Assembly: GCA_937907165.1 (NCBI GenBank)
Contig: CALCUH010000135.1
Span: 111,926-175,925 of the forward strand
Source of the DNA: an uncultured Bacteroidales bacterium
Lineage (GTDB): Bacteria > Bacteroidota > Bacteroidia > Bacteroidales > Paludibacteraceae
DNA length: 64,000 nt
Reading direction: 5' to 3'
Shown: positions 18,536 through 27,594 of the stretch, in pieces
How the letters are laid out: the number at the start of each line of letters is the position of its first letter
Position numbering within the stretch: position 1 is the stretch's first letter
Program-made: the position numbers and the translations under genes
Notes under the pieces: generated by a model
Database searches by the model: none
The model's input: the letters and a program-made list of their open reading frames with translations, nothing else
What the model was told of the DNA's origin: nothing

Positions 18536-20665
18536 TCAATATTCGGTATCGTCGTATGTGTATTCGTCGGTGCTATCTCCGCAATTGAACACAAACACGC
18601 AGTCGTCATCAAAATCAACCGTAGGATTAACAGATGCCGTACCAGTAACCTTCAGACCAAGACCAGCCGCAACAGATGTAACTGTACCGACTTTATCAAG
18701 GCCGGGCATTGCTTCAAGAGCATCAACACGAGCATCCATTGCCGCATCAAGCCCATCAGCATAAGCCTTAGCGGCCGTTTCGGCTGCCGCAGCAGAGCCA
18801 GCGGGATCAAAGGAAGCCTTGGTATGTGCAGAAATCTTGCCGTCGGTAATGGTGATGCCAGTAAGAGCTTCGCCAGAAACGAGACCTGTGATAGAGCTAT
18901 CGAGCTTCAGGATTTCAGAATCTGTATAAGATTTTGCAGATGCTTCTGCCGCTGCGGCCGCACCAGCAATATCAAAGTCAGCCGCTTTCTTGCCGCTATC
19001 TGTCAAATTGCCATTAGCGTCAAGACCAGCGAAATGACCAGCTACGGCAGAATCAACTTTGTCTGCCTTTGTTGCTTCGACACCAGTGGCACGCGTGACT
19101 TCGTTAGAAATGGCGGTTGCGTTAGCCTGTTCTGCTGCACGAGCGGTAGCTGCTTCTGTGTCAAGATCATCCGAAACGCCATCAATACGATCGCCGAGAT
19201 CAGACTCTGCTTGGGAAGCTCTGTCATATTCATCGGAAATAAGCGTTCTGATACTTGCATCAATGAGGTCCTGATCAGCAGCCTTGCGATATTCAGTCAG
19301 GTCAATACGGGTGTCACCAATCTTCTCCCAAACATAGTTTGGCGATGCGGAGGTACCCTTATTAACGCAAATATATTCACCATAATAATCTTTTTCCTTA
19401 CCAGCGCCCTCACTGACAAGATAGACAACTTTATGCACATTGAAATCATAATCAGGACCAGCAGTAGGAAGTTCGTCAACGATTTCATAACTAATTGTAA
19501 CGATCTTCGAAACTTCTTGATCGGTGTAAGCTTTCGCATCAACAAGGACCTGTGCCTCTGCTGCTGCTGCGCGAGATGCCTCATCAGCAATGTCATCAGC
19601 AAGTGCTTCCTCAGCACCCTTTGCGCGGGTCTCTTCGGCTGTAATGTCATCAGCAAGATCTTCCTCAGCACCCTTTGCGCGAGTCTCTTCTGCTGTTACA
19701 GCAGCTTTCGCACCAACTTCGCCGTCCCAGTTACTAATCTGGGTGGATGTAATTGAGAATGCGGGCTTGGCTTCAACTGTATCAAGACGACCGTCGAGAG
19801 CTTCCTCAGCACCCTTTGCACGGGACTCCTCAGCCTCAACAGCAGCCGCTGCTGCATCAACGTCTGTACGAAGACCAGCTTCAACACCGGTAGCGCGAGT
19901 CTCTTCTGCAGCAATGTCGGCAGCGAGGTCTTCCTCAGCACCGGTAGCGCGAGTCTCTTCTGCTGCAATATCGTCGGCAAGGTCGGACTCAGCTTGTGCA
20001 GCGCGGTTAGCTTCTGCCGTAACAGCGGTGTTAACAGTAGAAACGGTAGCGACCTTATTTGTTGTCGCATCATAAGTGCCATCAAAAACAAGATTATCCT
20101 GTTTTTCACCGAGCGCGTTAAAGATATCACCACCAACAACGAAACCTGTGTTGCCAGATGCGATGCTACCCTTCAGAACGGTGTTGAGGTTCCAAGACTG
20201 GCCAGAGACATCAGCCCACTTGCTGTCATCTTCCTGGCGCTCCTTGGACTGAAGCTTCATAGTTGTACCAGTAACAACAATACGATACAGAGTATCTGTA
20301 CCAGAGATACCAGCAATAGCCTCATCGGTATAAGCATTGGCTGCTGCCTCTGCTGCTGCGGCTGCACCAGCTTCATCGGCGCCAACTTCATTATATGTAT
20401 AACTAGGTTTGGTAGAAGCCTTTGCCCAGCTATAAACATCAGCTGCAAGACCAGAAGCAAACGGCAGATCGCTATAATTGTGCTCGCCATCACCAACCTT
20501 GATCAAAAGCTGAGGCGGTGTAACACTATTGACCGTCTGTGTATTACCAGAAGGAATAGCCGCTACGGCAAGCTCACCCTTCATAAGCTTCGGGTTGTTT
20601 GCAATCCAATTCGCATAAGAATCATATTTCAGTAAAACGCGAGTATTAAAAGCACGAGTAGACAT
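18536..20665 (-). CDS. Coiled-coil tail fibre with Mtd-type anchor (709 aa)
   Basis: The N-terminus (TRVLLKYDSYANWIANNP, GELAVA, LLIKVGDGEHNYSDLPF) is the same anchor type as in the collagen fibre at 14472-16016, with a longer insertion. The body is a long Ala/Glu/Asp-rich trimeric coiled coil with repeats EETRATGAEEDLAADIAAE and AAAAEAAANAYTD. One globular insertion lies near residue 390 (YEIVDELPTAGPDYDF, DYYGEYICVNKG). The C-terminus is short and acidic (CGDSTDEYTYDDTEY) with no S74 or lectin domain, so a partner protein may form the tip. Codon use resembles the other well-expressed structural genes. Confidence 0.88.
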   Translation of the reverse strand: MSTRAFNTRVLLKYDSYANWIANNPKLMKGELAVAAIPSGNTQTVNSVTPPQLLIKVGDGEHNYSDLPFASGLAADVYSWAKASTKPSYTYNEVGADEAGAAAAAEAAANAYTDEAIAGISGTDTLYRIVVTGTTMKLQSKERQEDDSKWADVSGQSWNLNTVLKGSIASGNTGFVVGGDIFNALGEKQDNLVFDGTYDATTNKVATVSTVNTAVTAEANRAAQAESDLADDIAAEETRATGAEEDLAADIAAEETRATGVEAGLRTDVDAAAAAVEAEESRAKGAEEALDGRLDTVEAKPAFSITSTQISNWDGEVGAKAAVTAEETRAKGAEEDLADDITAEETRAKGAEEALADDIADEASRAAAAEAQVLVDAKAYTDQEVSKIVTISYEIVDELPTAGPDYDFNVHKVVYLVSEGAGKEKDYYGEYICVNKGTSASPNYVWEKIGDTRIDLTEYRKAADQDLIDASIRTLISDEYDRASQAESDLGDRIDGVSDDLDTEAATARAAEQANATAISNEVTRATGVEATKADKVDSAVAGHFAGLDANGNLTDSGKKAADFDIAGAAAAAEASAKSYTDSEILKLDSSITGLVSGEALTGITITDGKISAHTKASFDPAGSAAAAETAAKAYADGLDAAMDARVDALEAMPGLDKVGTVTSVAAGLGLKVTGTASVNPTVDFDDDCVFVFNCGDSTDEYTYDDTEY

Positions 20666-20701
20666 AATATAAAACTCCTTTATTATTTTTTTTATTTTTA
20701 A

Positions 20702-21601
20702 TTATCCGATGAAATCGGAATTGCCACAAGATAAAATGATCTCTTCTCCTTCATCTTGTACGATTTTGTTTACGTGCAAAGAATTTACAGACATATAGCC
20801 ATTTTCGTCAACGTTGATATAATTATCATCGTTAGATGATTTAACAACACCGGCAACCTCCAACATCGCAAGCGGTATCGTAACAGTGCCGTCTATGATT
20901 GGCAATGGGAAATTATCGACCTGTATTTTTTGAACAGCGCATTCTGGGAAGTCAATATATTTATTATCAAACTTCTTTATAAAATGTGTTTTCCCATCCC
21001 AGTTATATTCTTTTGTATCTCCTCTTCCAAACAATATTCCGCTTACATATTCTAAATGGCCATTTCGCTTCGAACGATACGCGTAAACACCACTTTCCTT
21101 TGCGTGGAATGTAAACCCATCAATATTGAAAATAACATTATCTTTCATCGCAATGACAATACTATAACCAACACGATATGCATTTTCAAAAGATCCATTT
21201 ACAGACGCTTCTACTTTTTCTTCTTTTTCGTCACCGGGGACAGCTTCGTTATAATACCAATAGGTAACGGGAGTACCAACACTAATATCTTCCGGTACAC
21301 CATCAATTTCTGCAATTTTTACCCAGCTAACATCTTCTTGTAATGGCACAACACTTAATTCCGCTCTGTCACCCTCAAATGCATACCCGTCCTGAGCCTT
21401 CCACTCGCCATCAACAGAAACAAGAACATTACCAGAATCTGTTGCCGGTGGCATCCCGCGCTCTCCGGTGATTATATGTTCACCAAGGCGCAACGCTGGT
21501 ATGTCGCCATCAACGATTCCGAAGCTAATGTCTGGTGTAGCATCAATACCAGTTGTCCCTTTAACATTAATACTCCATACTTCTTTTTTCAAGGTAGCCA
21601 A
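20702..21601 (-). CDS. Tail/adsorption protein with VWxIN anchor (299 aa)
   Basis: Residues 5-50 carry the shared anchor (EVWSINVKGTTGIDATPDI, SFGIVDG, PALRLGEHIITGERG). After a short SVDGEWKAQDGYAF linker come ~240 residues of beta-rich sequence with no family I can name. Two segments resemble fibre proteins that 'ask' for a value then close with VAGVVKSSNDDNYINVDENG, a motif common in phage fibres. It may lie just downstream of the Ntn-hydrolase gene in the same transcript. Function beyond virion attachment is unknown. Confidence 0.75.
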   Translation of the reverse strand: MATLKKEVWSINVKGTTGIDATPDISFGIVDGDIPALRLGEHIITGERGMPPATDSGNVLVSVDGEWKAQDGYAFEGDRAELSVVPLQEDVSWVKIAEIDGVPEDISVGTPVTYWYYNEAVPGDEKEEKVEASVNGSFENAYRVGYSIVIAMKDNVIFNIDGFTFHAKESGVYAYRSKRNGHLEYVSGILFGRGDTKEYNWDGKTHFIKKFDNKYIDFPECAVQKIQVDNFPLPIIDGTVTIPLAMLEVAGVVKSSNDDNYINVDENGYMSVNSLHVNKIVQDEGEEIILSCGNSDFIG

Positions 21602-21670
21602 ATTTGATCAACTCCTTTCCACAGAATTTAATATATATACAAAACCGCAATTAGTTCTGTTCCAATAGGA

Positions 21671-23041
21671 TCATACTAATGTCCACTGCCCGTCAACAAC
21701 TTTTAGCGTTTTGCCATTATCTTGTGTTGAAACACGAGGCAAATTCTTGCCGACATATGGAATTGTGAAGACATATTCAATATCTTCTTCCTGCGAAGAA
21801 ACATAAACTTTGCGATTTGCAATATCATAAATACAGCTATGAGCCGTATGCCACGTTTTTCCGTCGTCTCTATTTCTGTTGTTAAACATCTCTTCAACAA
21901 TAGGAATTATTGGTTCGTATTCTGATGCGGGAGAATCAACAGACAAACCGCGTACACCGACGAACTCGGTATACCAAAACGGGCTCGTTGATGTTTGATA
22001 CGCTTTCGTATATCTTAATTTATCCATCATTAATGCATGCATATTATCTCTTGTTCCGCAATTATTAAAGTTATTTGCAATTAAATTATATCGCTCCAAA
22101 CCAGAACCGTGTGATGTTATGTGGTTTGTTTTAATGGCGTCGTGTTGATCGTCCATTGTTGCAGGTGTATATACAGTACCATCACTATTCGGAACCATAT
22201 TATATAGGAAGAAATTAGTCATATATGATCGACCAGACAATGAATTTTCGCCTCCGGTTACATCAATAACAACTGTATTATTATTAATGAACTCAATAAT
22301 ATATGTATTTAGTTCATCGGCAACCATAACATGCAATTCATATTCCATATCCCACAATGTTTTATAACAATATACGGAGACATGATTAACAATATCCTCC
22401 ACCGCTTCGCTTGCTGTTTTGTAATGATCGAGAATATAACGAACGATCCACATTACACAGACAGAATCCCTCTGATCTAATAGTGGTTTCGTCCCAGTTG
22501 TTTTCCCATACTGACACGGAACAACATTTGTATTACAAACTACACCATGCTCGTTTATGCCGTCTAACATCATAAATGGCAAAATCCTATATGCATCAAT
22601 ATTCTCTCTATTATACAAGTTGCCTTTATTTAACCCGGGTATAGAGCTAGCAACACCAACAGACGCATAATGATCTTCTGTCGCATTTGTATGAACTAAA
22701 AACGAAACTTGATTATTATATGTCCAATCAAAATTTCTACCATACCAATTTCCTTTACGAACAGACGAACATGCGGCCGGGAACGGCATGTAATGTATAT
22801 CGGCATATTTTTCTGCAAATTTACGATCCAAATCAGTATATTCTATTTCATATAAAAAATCATTTATTTTTGTTAGACTATCTCTCTCCGGACACCCAAA
22901 AACATTTGTTGATGTTACAACACTATTACCTATACGTATAGACGGCTCATCGAATTCATTTTCGCCGATTTCGATATCGTTTTGGCCATTAACACCAATT
23001 TCGCCTGTTACGTTAACGCCCCAAACTTTGTTTTTAAGCAT
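21671..23041 (-). CDS. Virion-anchored Ntn-hydrolase (choloylglycine hydrolase / linear amide C-N hydrolase type) (456 aa)
   Basis: The start is taken at 23041 (site GAGGGTGG), not the GTG at 23053. Residues 3-46 are the shared VWxIN anchor (KVWGVNVTGEIG, IEIGENEF, PSIRIGNSVVTS). From about 85 onward the sequence has the marks of Ntn amide hydrolases (penicillin V acylase, bile-salt hydrolase, acyltransferases): a nucleophile-type Cys91 in PAACSSV, GRNFDW just after, an NEHGVVCNTN block, and Asn/Arg residues further on. In this superfamily the Cys must become N-terminal by self-cleavage, which here would free the enzyme from its anchor. Substrate unknown: a peptide or acyl amide of the host envelope, or a gut bile conjugate. 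The enzyme-family call is from motif recognition only. Confidence 0.78.
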   Translation of the reverse strand: MLKNKVWGVNVTGEIGVNGQNDIEIGENEFDEPSIRIGNSVVTSTNVFGCPERDSLTKINDFLYEIEYTDLDRKFAEKYADIHYMPFPAACSSVRKGNWYGRNFDWTYNNQVSFLVHTNATEDHYASVGVASSIPGLNKGNLYNRENIDAYRILPFMMLDGINEHGVVCNTNVVPCQYGKTTGTKPLLDQRDSVCVMWIVRYILDHYKTASEAVEDIVNHVSVYCYKTLWDMEYELHVMVADELNTYIIEFINNNTVVIDVTGGENSLSGRSYMTNFFLYNMVPNSDGTVYTPATMDDQHDAIKTNHITSHGSGLERYNLIANNFNNCGTRDNMHALMMDKLRYTKAYQTSTSPFWYTEFVGVRGLSVDSPASEYEPIIPIVEEMFNNRNRDDGKTWHTAHSCIYDIANRKVYVSSQEEDIEYVFTIPYVGKNLPRVSTQDNGKTLKVVDGQWTLV

Positions 23042-23061
23042 TTTACACACCACCCTCTCAT

Positions 23062-24048
23062 TTATGTAATTGGTGTAAAATAATCTGCTAATGTTTCAGA
23101 TACCTCTCTATCATCATACACGTTTATCATAGACGGATCAGCCCATCCAACAAGACCTTGTATAACAACATCTGGTACGCGCCCTTTTCTCGCTCTTGAA
23201 ACAAAATAATGTCTTAGACTGTGGCAATATATTTCCGCACCACTCAAACGACGGGCAATATCGATAAACATATCAACATCAGCCACATTTGCAGGTCTTT
23301 TAACCCCTGCATTATAAAATAAATGCTCATCCGTTATCCCGAGCCTCTGTCTTTCTTCCATCCATAAATCAAAATATTTTTTTACACCATTAATCTCAAT
23401 ATACTTTTTTAGCATCTTTCCTTCTTTGCCGCGACCCTTTGTGCGCATTAAATGAGTCTCCCAATATTGTCCGCCAAGCACAATACGGCTATCATCAAAG
23501 TCACTTATAAGAACCTGTAAAGCCTCCGCTTTTCTCGCACCGGAAAAGGCAATTACAGCGAAAAAGCAAGCTTCTTGCAAATATCCATTTAAGACAAGCG
23601 CATCAAACATCTGCTGAAGCATATCATCTGTAAAAACGGTTTTTTCTCTAACTGGTTGCGCCGGTCCAATCTTAAAACTTGATGTAATATTACGGAATGA
23701 AGGATATTCATCATCCAATACATCAACAATATAATTACTCATAGACGAAATAACAGCCTTAACCGACTTTAATCTATTCGGACTGACTTCGCACTCATTT
23801 TGCAGAAAACCAAAGAAAGCAATTAATTCGCGCTTCTTTATATCTGTAAAATGTTTATTATTCAAATGACTCTGAATATAGCATAAATATATTTTCAATT
23901 GCTGCTCATATTGCATACACGTCTGTGGTGAGTGATTCGTGCTCTTACAATAAGTAATATAGTCAGATAAAAGTGTCTTATTTTCTTGTGAAACAAGGTC
24001 CCAGTTGGCGGTCAGTCCCTTATTATATACCGTAGTTCTCTTTCCCAT
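23062..24048 (-). CDS. Tyrosine recombinase / integrase (328 aa)
   Basis: I place the start at 24048 (MGKRTTVYNKG) because AAGAGG precedes it and the longer frame would overlap the amidase gene. Residues ~15-110 are a SAM-like core-binding domain (SDYITYCKSTNHSPQTCMQY). The catalytic domain has the full set: Arg in SGARKAEAL, Lys in RTKGRGKEGK, HSLRH box, Trp in GLVGWADPSM and the Tyr nucleophile in INVYDDRE. The enzyme is therefore probably active. It lies between lysis genes and the fibre cluster rather than in a lysogeny module; no repressor or clear attachment site is seen. It may integrate the phage, or rearrange fibre genes. Confidence 0.9.
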   Translation of the reverse strand: MGKRTTVYNKGLTANWDLVSQENKTLLSDYITYCKSTNHSPQTCMQYEQQLKIYLCYIQSHLNNKHFTDIKKRELIAFFGFLQNECEVSPNRLKSVKAVISSMSNYIVDVLDDEYPSFRNITSSFKIGPAQPVREKTVFTDDMLQQMFDALVLNGYLQEACFFAVIAFSGARKAEALQVLISDFDDSRIVLGGQYWETHLMRTKGRGKEGKMLKKYIEINGVKKYFDLWMEERQRLGITDEHLFYNAGVKRPANVADVDMFIDIARRLSGAEIYCHSLRHYFVSRARKGRVPDVVIQGLVGWADPSMINVYDDREVSETLADYFTPIT

Positions 24049-24076
24049 TTTAGAACCTCTTTTTTTTGCTACAAAA

Positions 24077-25024
24077 TTATGATTTATTTGCAAACAGTTG
24101 CGCAAAAAATTTGATAATAGCCTTAATAATGGAGAATATCCAACCACCACATTCTTCATTCGCCCCTTTTTCTTCTTCTTTCTTTTCCTCTTTGCATTCA
24201 CTTTCAACAGAATTGACGGGTGTATTATATGTATCAGCAATCCACTCATTAATATCGTCCTCTGTAATGCTCTCATGGGCATTAATAATGTCGTCGTGGC
24301 ATTTACCAATTCTTTCTATACGCGTAACACCACACGTCTTATTCGCCTCTGTCTCATTGGCAAAGAAACCCATCACACCGTCGTTAAGATTAAATCCAAT
24401 GTAGGGTGTTTTTTCGGCAATAATTTCCGTCACGCAGTCACGGAACCAATTCATATCTTTTCCGAATTTAGAAAGCCATTCATCGCAATCTCCGTGATTG
24501 TTTCCCATTCCCTCATGATATGCTTCGTAATGAGAGCAGATGCGAGATCTAGGATCAAACAAGAATTTCTGACACAAATATGCGCAATATTCCTGCGCGT
24601 TCTTCATCATATCGTTAAAATACGATTCGTCAGTATAGTCGTCTGCACACATTTCAAATTGAATACGAGCGGACGGAGCAAAATTATAAGATCCGTTTTT
24701 GCCAGAGCCAACTCCCCATGCTGCCTTCGTATATGGAAGTACCTCATAAACCTCGATGACATTATGTGCATTCTTACCAATAAACGCATGAACACCGGCC
24801 TGTCTTTCTTTGTGATTCCAGTCGTTGCCGTATTTATTCTTACCAATATCTGTCCAAATAAACGGGGCGTCCGGATCATCATCGCACGGCTGTACATATC
24901 TGCTTAAATTAACATTGTTGCATCCAGTATCGTGAACAACAATACCGGTCATCTTGACATTGTCTTTCGTCTGTTTGTAACATGTAGAATTTGACATTAT
25001 ACACTTTTTTAATATCATAGACAT
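24077..25024 (-). CDS. Endolysin: N-acetylmuramoyl-L-alanine amidase (Amidase_2/PGRP fold) with C-terminal amphipathic tail (315 aa)
   Basis: Start at 25024 (AAGGAG, 5 bases before ATG), two bases after the holin stop. Residues ~25-210 form the zinc amidase domain: first His in GIVVHDTG, substrate-cleft region WGVGSGKNGSYNFAP, RIQFEMC, and CSHYEAYHEG with NHGDCDEW supplying the other ligands. It cuts the bond between MurNAc and L-Ala of peptidoglycan. Residues ~215-270 are a linker domain, and the last ~20 residues (WIFSIIKAIIKFFAQLF) form a hydrophobic or amphipathic helix, unusual for an endolysin; it may help membrane passage or anchoring. Pairs with the holin just upstream. Confidence 0.9.
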   Translation of the reverse strand: MSMILKKCIMSNSTCYKQTKDNVKMTGIVVHDTGCNNVNLSRYVQPCDDDPDAPFIWTDIGKNKYGNDWNHKERQAGVHAFIGKNAHNVIEVYEVLPYTKAAWGVGSGKNGSYNFAPSARIQFEMCADDYTDESYFNDMMKNAQEYCAYLCQKFLFDPRSRICSHYEAYHEGMGNNHGDCDEWLSKFGKDMNWFRDCVTEIIAEKTPYIGFNLNDGVMGFFANETEANKTCGVTRIERIGKCHDDIINAHESITEDDINEWIADTYNTPVNSVESECKEEKKEEEKGANEECGGWIFSIIKAIIKFFAQLFANKS

Positions 25025-25026
25025 AA

Positions 25027-25368
25027 TCACTCCTTATTTTTTTCAAAATTTGCTTTGATTTCGTTTAAAGCCATCACAATAATTTCTTTTAAGTTGTCTT
25101 TCCCGAGCGCAGAAAGAATCATCTTATAATACGTTGGTGCCTTTTCGAGAAAGTATTGTTCAACCTGTTGCAATTTCTCATCTCCGTGTCCGGCGCCAAT
25201 TTCGGCTTCTGCTTTTACGACGGCACCACACACAAATTCTTTCAATAATGCAATTTTTTCTTCTTTTGACAGTCCTTTAATCTTCTTAAGATACTGAATA
25301 CCGGCAATAATTGCGCAGAATGCTGCAATGACAATAATGGCAATTAATGTAATCTTTTCAGCATCCAT
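25027..25368 (-). CDS. Holin, LL-H family type (113 aa)
   Basis: The start at 25368 (MDAEKITLIAIIVI) follows GGGGGTG. One N-terminal transmembrane helix (residues 5-25, ITLIAIIVIAAFCAIIAGI) is followed by a charged helical cytoplasmic part with KGLSKEEKIALLKEFV, VVKAEAEIGAGHGDEKLQQV and YYKMILSALG, the pattern of the phage LL-H holin family of Bacillota phages. It would form membrane holes to release the amidase encoded directly downstream. Confidence 0.85.
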   Translation of the reverse strand: MDAEKITLIAIIVIAAFCAIIAGIQYLKKIKGLSKEEKIALLKEFVCGAVVKAEAEIGAGHGDEKLQQVEQYFLEKAPTYYKMILSALGKDNLKEIIVMALNEIKANFEKNKE

Positions 25369-25393
25369 GACAAACACCCCCAATTATTTTTTT

Positions 25394-26008
25394 TTACGAA
25401 TCTTGAGAAATAGCATCATAGGCTGCGCTCTCAACTGATGCTTTAATGGTTGTCAATAGCGGATCAGAAGATGCTGCGATATTACCCAGAGCGATAAGAG
25501 ACTCTGGTTTTGTTTCCAGACGGAACATTTTAAACTCGTCGGTGAGTCGCGCGATATCCTCCGAGTTTAACCCCTTTAATTCATCGACAAGAACAAAAAG
25601 ATTTTCATAAGACAGCATATGAAAAACCATATCGCACAATCTGTCATAATCTCGTTGACAATACTGTAGTATATAATCACACAGACCCGATTGCCACAAT
25701 AAATCATAAAATTGCGGATCTTTTGCCGCGTCCAGAATTTCACTATCTATATTTGTATACGCTAATAGAGCATTAAATGTAAGTGAAATTTCTGTATTGA
25801 TTACATATGAAAACGGTGACTCATCGCTCTGTTTGATGTCTAAAATTGTTTTTTGCAAAACCATTTCTTTTTCAGACACAGATAGATACTGTCTGATAAC
25901 AATATTTGACTTTAATTCGTTAAAGGCACTTTCATACTCCTTATTCGTTGGTTCTGTCAAAAAATCAGCGCACGTCTCCAAAACTTTTACAATATCAATA
26001 TACTCCAT
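25394..26008 (-). CDS. Putative tail assembly chaperone-like protein (204 aa)
   Basis: A helical, acidic protein without recognisable motifs, starting MEYIDIVKVLETCADFL with a GGAGG site. It is encoded shortly after the tail tube gene and before the lysis genes. Position and length fit a tail assembly chaperone, or a gpG-like protein, but I see no slippery site and no frameshifted extension. Function stays open. Confidence 0.6.
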   Translation of the reverse strand: MEYIDIVKVLETCADFLTEPTNKEYESAFNELKSNIVIRQYLSVSEKEMVLQKTILDIKQSDESPFSYVINTEISLTFNALLAYTNIDSEILDAAKDPQFYDLLWQSGLCDYILQYCQRDYDRLCDMVFHMLSYENLFVLVDELKGLNSEDIARLTDEFKMFRLETKPESLIALGNIAASSDPLLTTIKASVESAAYDAISQDS

Positions 26009-26132
26009 AATTTTCTTTCCTCCATTTTATATTTTTTTGTTGTATAGAACCATTCTACGGCGGTGATGGACTTTTGATAAAATACCACTTTTATATTGAT
26101 TTTTTATCAAAAATTCAGCACATCCACAAATA

Positions 26133-26160
26133 AAGAGATGGGGAAAACCCCATCTCTTTT
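26133..26160 (-). terminator. Terminator after the Cys-rich tail-region gene
   Basis: A 12-bp perfect stem AAAGAGATGGGG / CCCCATCTCTTT with a four-base loop just after the gene ending at 26169. It separates the head-tail block from the chaperone/lysis block. The gap 26009-26132 also contains an AT-rich stem near 26070-26111. Confidence 0.75.
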
Positions 26161-26168
26161 ATCTAATT

Positions 26169-26510
26169 TTAGTCGATATCTTCTGACATCGGCTTACTTT
26201 GTTCTGGAATCGCATCCTCTTGCGGTGTGGCAATATCATTACGCTCTTCCTTTTTGCTGTCAAGATGCTCTTGGCGCTCCTTGGTGAAACGTTTCTTGCG
26301 AGCGGCAGCTTCTGCCTCGGCAATACGCGCTTTCTCCAACTCTTCTTCTTTGGCGAGCTTTAATTTGCACATATCGGACTCCGCTGCAATGTTGTATCTG
26401 CCGTTACAACCGCAATAACTTTGATATGCGCAAATACCAGGCTTACCTTTTTTGTTTACGAGAGAGCACTTGAGCATGTTGACACCGTTGCCAAGTACAT
26501 ATTCACACAT
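26169..26510 (-). CDS. Small Cys-rich protein with charged helical tail (113 aa)
   Basis: Start at 26510 chosen because GAGGT sits 7 bases upstream; the ATG at 26516 would leave no spacing. The first ~50 residues hold six cysteines (MCEYVL, LKCSLV, GICAYQSYCGCNGR, MCKL), probably a zinc-binding knuckle. The rest is a Lys/Glu/Ala-rich helix, then an acidic tail. It follows the tail tube gene by 16 bases. Unknown function; probably virion or assembly related. Confidence 0.7.
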   Translation of the reverse strand: MCEYVLGNGVNMLKCSLVNKKGKPGICAYQSYCGCNGRYNIAAESDMCKLKLAKEEELEKARIAEAEAAARKKRFTKERQEHLDSKKEERNDIATPQEDAIPEQSKPMSEDID

Positions 26511-26526
26511 AGGCATACCTCAATAA

Positions 26527-27552
26527 TTATTCAGCGTCCTCGACCTTAAATTCCTTCACAACAACGGTGCCTTCTTTGATGGTAAGGTATTTACCGTCTG
26601 CCTTTGTGACGATTTCATAAGAAGAGTCATCAAGAAGAGATGTGTAACCACCGTTGAAAACGCCATAATAATCCGCCGTGGACTCTGCATCCTTAAATGC
26701 ATTAACCATACCGTCGTACCACTTACGGCCCTTAATGAGCTCAACAATTTCAGCATAGACGCCGTCACCATCACAAGAATCAGATCCTGCTGCAAGTGCA
26801 GTACCCTCAAGAGAGACCGTAGCAGCACCAGCCATAGCCATAGAAAGATCCATAGTACCATTAAGCTGGAAGCGAGGAACCTTAACGGTGATCTCGCCAA
26901 TTGCGTGTCCGGATTCGGGGTTATTGGCGTCACCAGCGAACAGCTTGGTTGTGATGATCAACATAAATTCTGCGGGGATGAAGTTGGCATTAATCATCAT
27001 GCTACGAGCAGCCTCTTCCTCGGTAAAGTAAGATACACAGAACTTTGCATTAGGATTCTTCGCCAGAATACGAGCAGCATCGTCAGATGTTACAGTCTGT
27101 CCGCTAACATTAGTGGCATTAATGAAATACACATCATCGGTGGCATCGCATCCAGCTTCGCGGAACCAGACGCCCTTATAATTAAGGCCGCATGCAGAAC
27201 CAAAGAAGGCAGGAACTTTGGAAAGCGCAAAACCGTTGTTATACGCGAGTGTTTCTGTGAACATAACATTAGCGCCGTTAGACTTAATCTCTGCACCAAC
27301 CTGCATAGCAAGATATTCGAGCTTAAACATCGCTTCGGTAAGCGTGATGTTAAAACCGGTGGTGTGATTGAAACGACCATAAAGTTTTGCGCCATCACCA
27401 GCACGGACCTCTTCACTGGAAGAGGTAATGCCAATAGTAGACTCAGTAAGAGTCTTAGAGCTAAAAGCGTGGTAGATACCTTCGACATCATTAATGGTTT
27501 TCTTAACAAACGCATTAGCGGTGCCAACAGAGGCAAGATAATAGTTACCCAT
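26527..27552 (-). CDS. Probable major tail tube protein (341 aa)
   Basis: A beta-rich, Gly/Ala/Thr-rich protein of 341 residues beginning MGNYYLASVGTANAF, with the optimised codon use of an abundant virion protein like the major capsid gene. Segments such as ITVKVPRFQLNGTMDLSMAMAGAATVSLEGTALA-type strands suit a tail tube fold with a C-terminal extension (YYGVFNGGYTSLLDDSS, then VVKEFKVEDAE). It lies between neck genes and the putative chaperone, the usual place for this gene. A strong GGAG site precedes the ATG. Family assignment is by position and character only. Confidence 0.65.
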   Translation of the reverse strand: MGNYYLASVGTANAFVKKTINDVEGIYHAFSSKTLTESTIGITSSSEEVRAGDGAKLYGRFNHTTGFNITLTEAMFKLEYLAMQVGAEIKSNGANVMFTETLAYNNGFALSKVPAFFGSACGLNYKGVWFREAGCDATDDVYFINATNVSGQTVTSDDAARILAKNPNAKFCVSYFTEEEAARSMMINANFIPAEFMLIITTKLFAGDANNPESGHAIGEITVKVPRFQLNGTMDLSMAMAGAATVSLEGTALAAGSDSCDGDGVYAEIVELIKGRKWYDGMVNAFKDAESTADYYGVFNGGYTSLLDDSSYEIVTKADGKYLTIKEGTVVVKEFKVEDAE

Positions 27553-27594
27553 ATTAGAATAATCTCCTTTATTCAGTATTTTTTTTATTTATTT

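Noticed and set aside
23042..24048. Phage attachment site next to the integrase
   Set aside because: No convincing core repeat could be identified within this window alone; it would need a host junction sequence.
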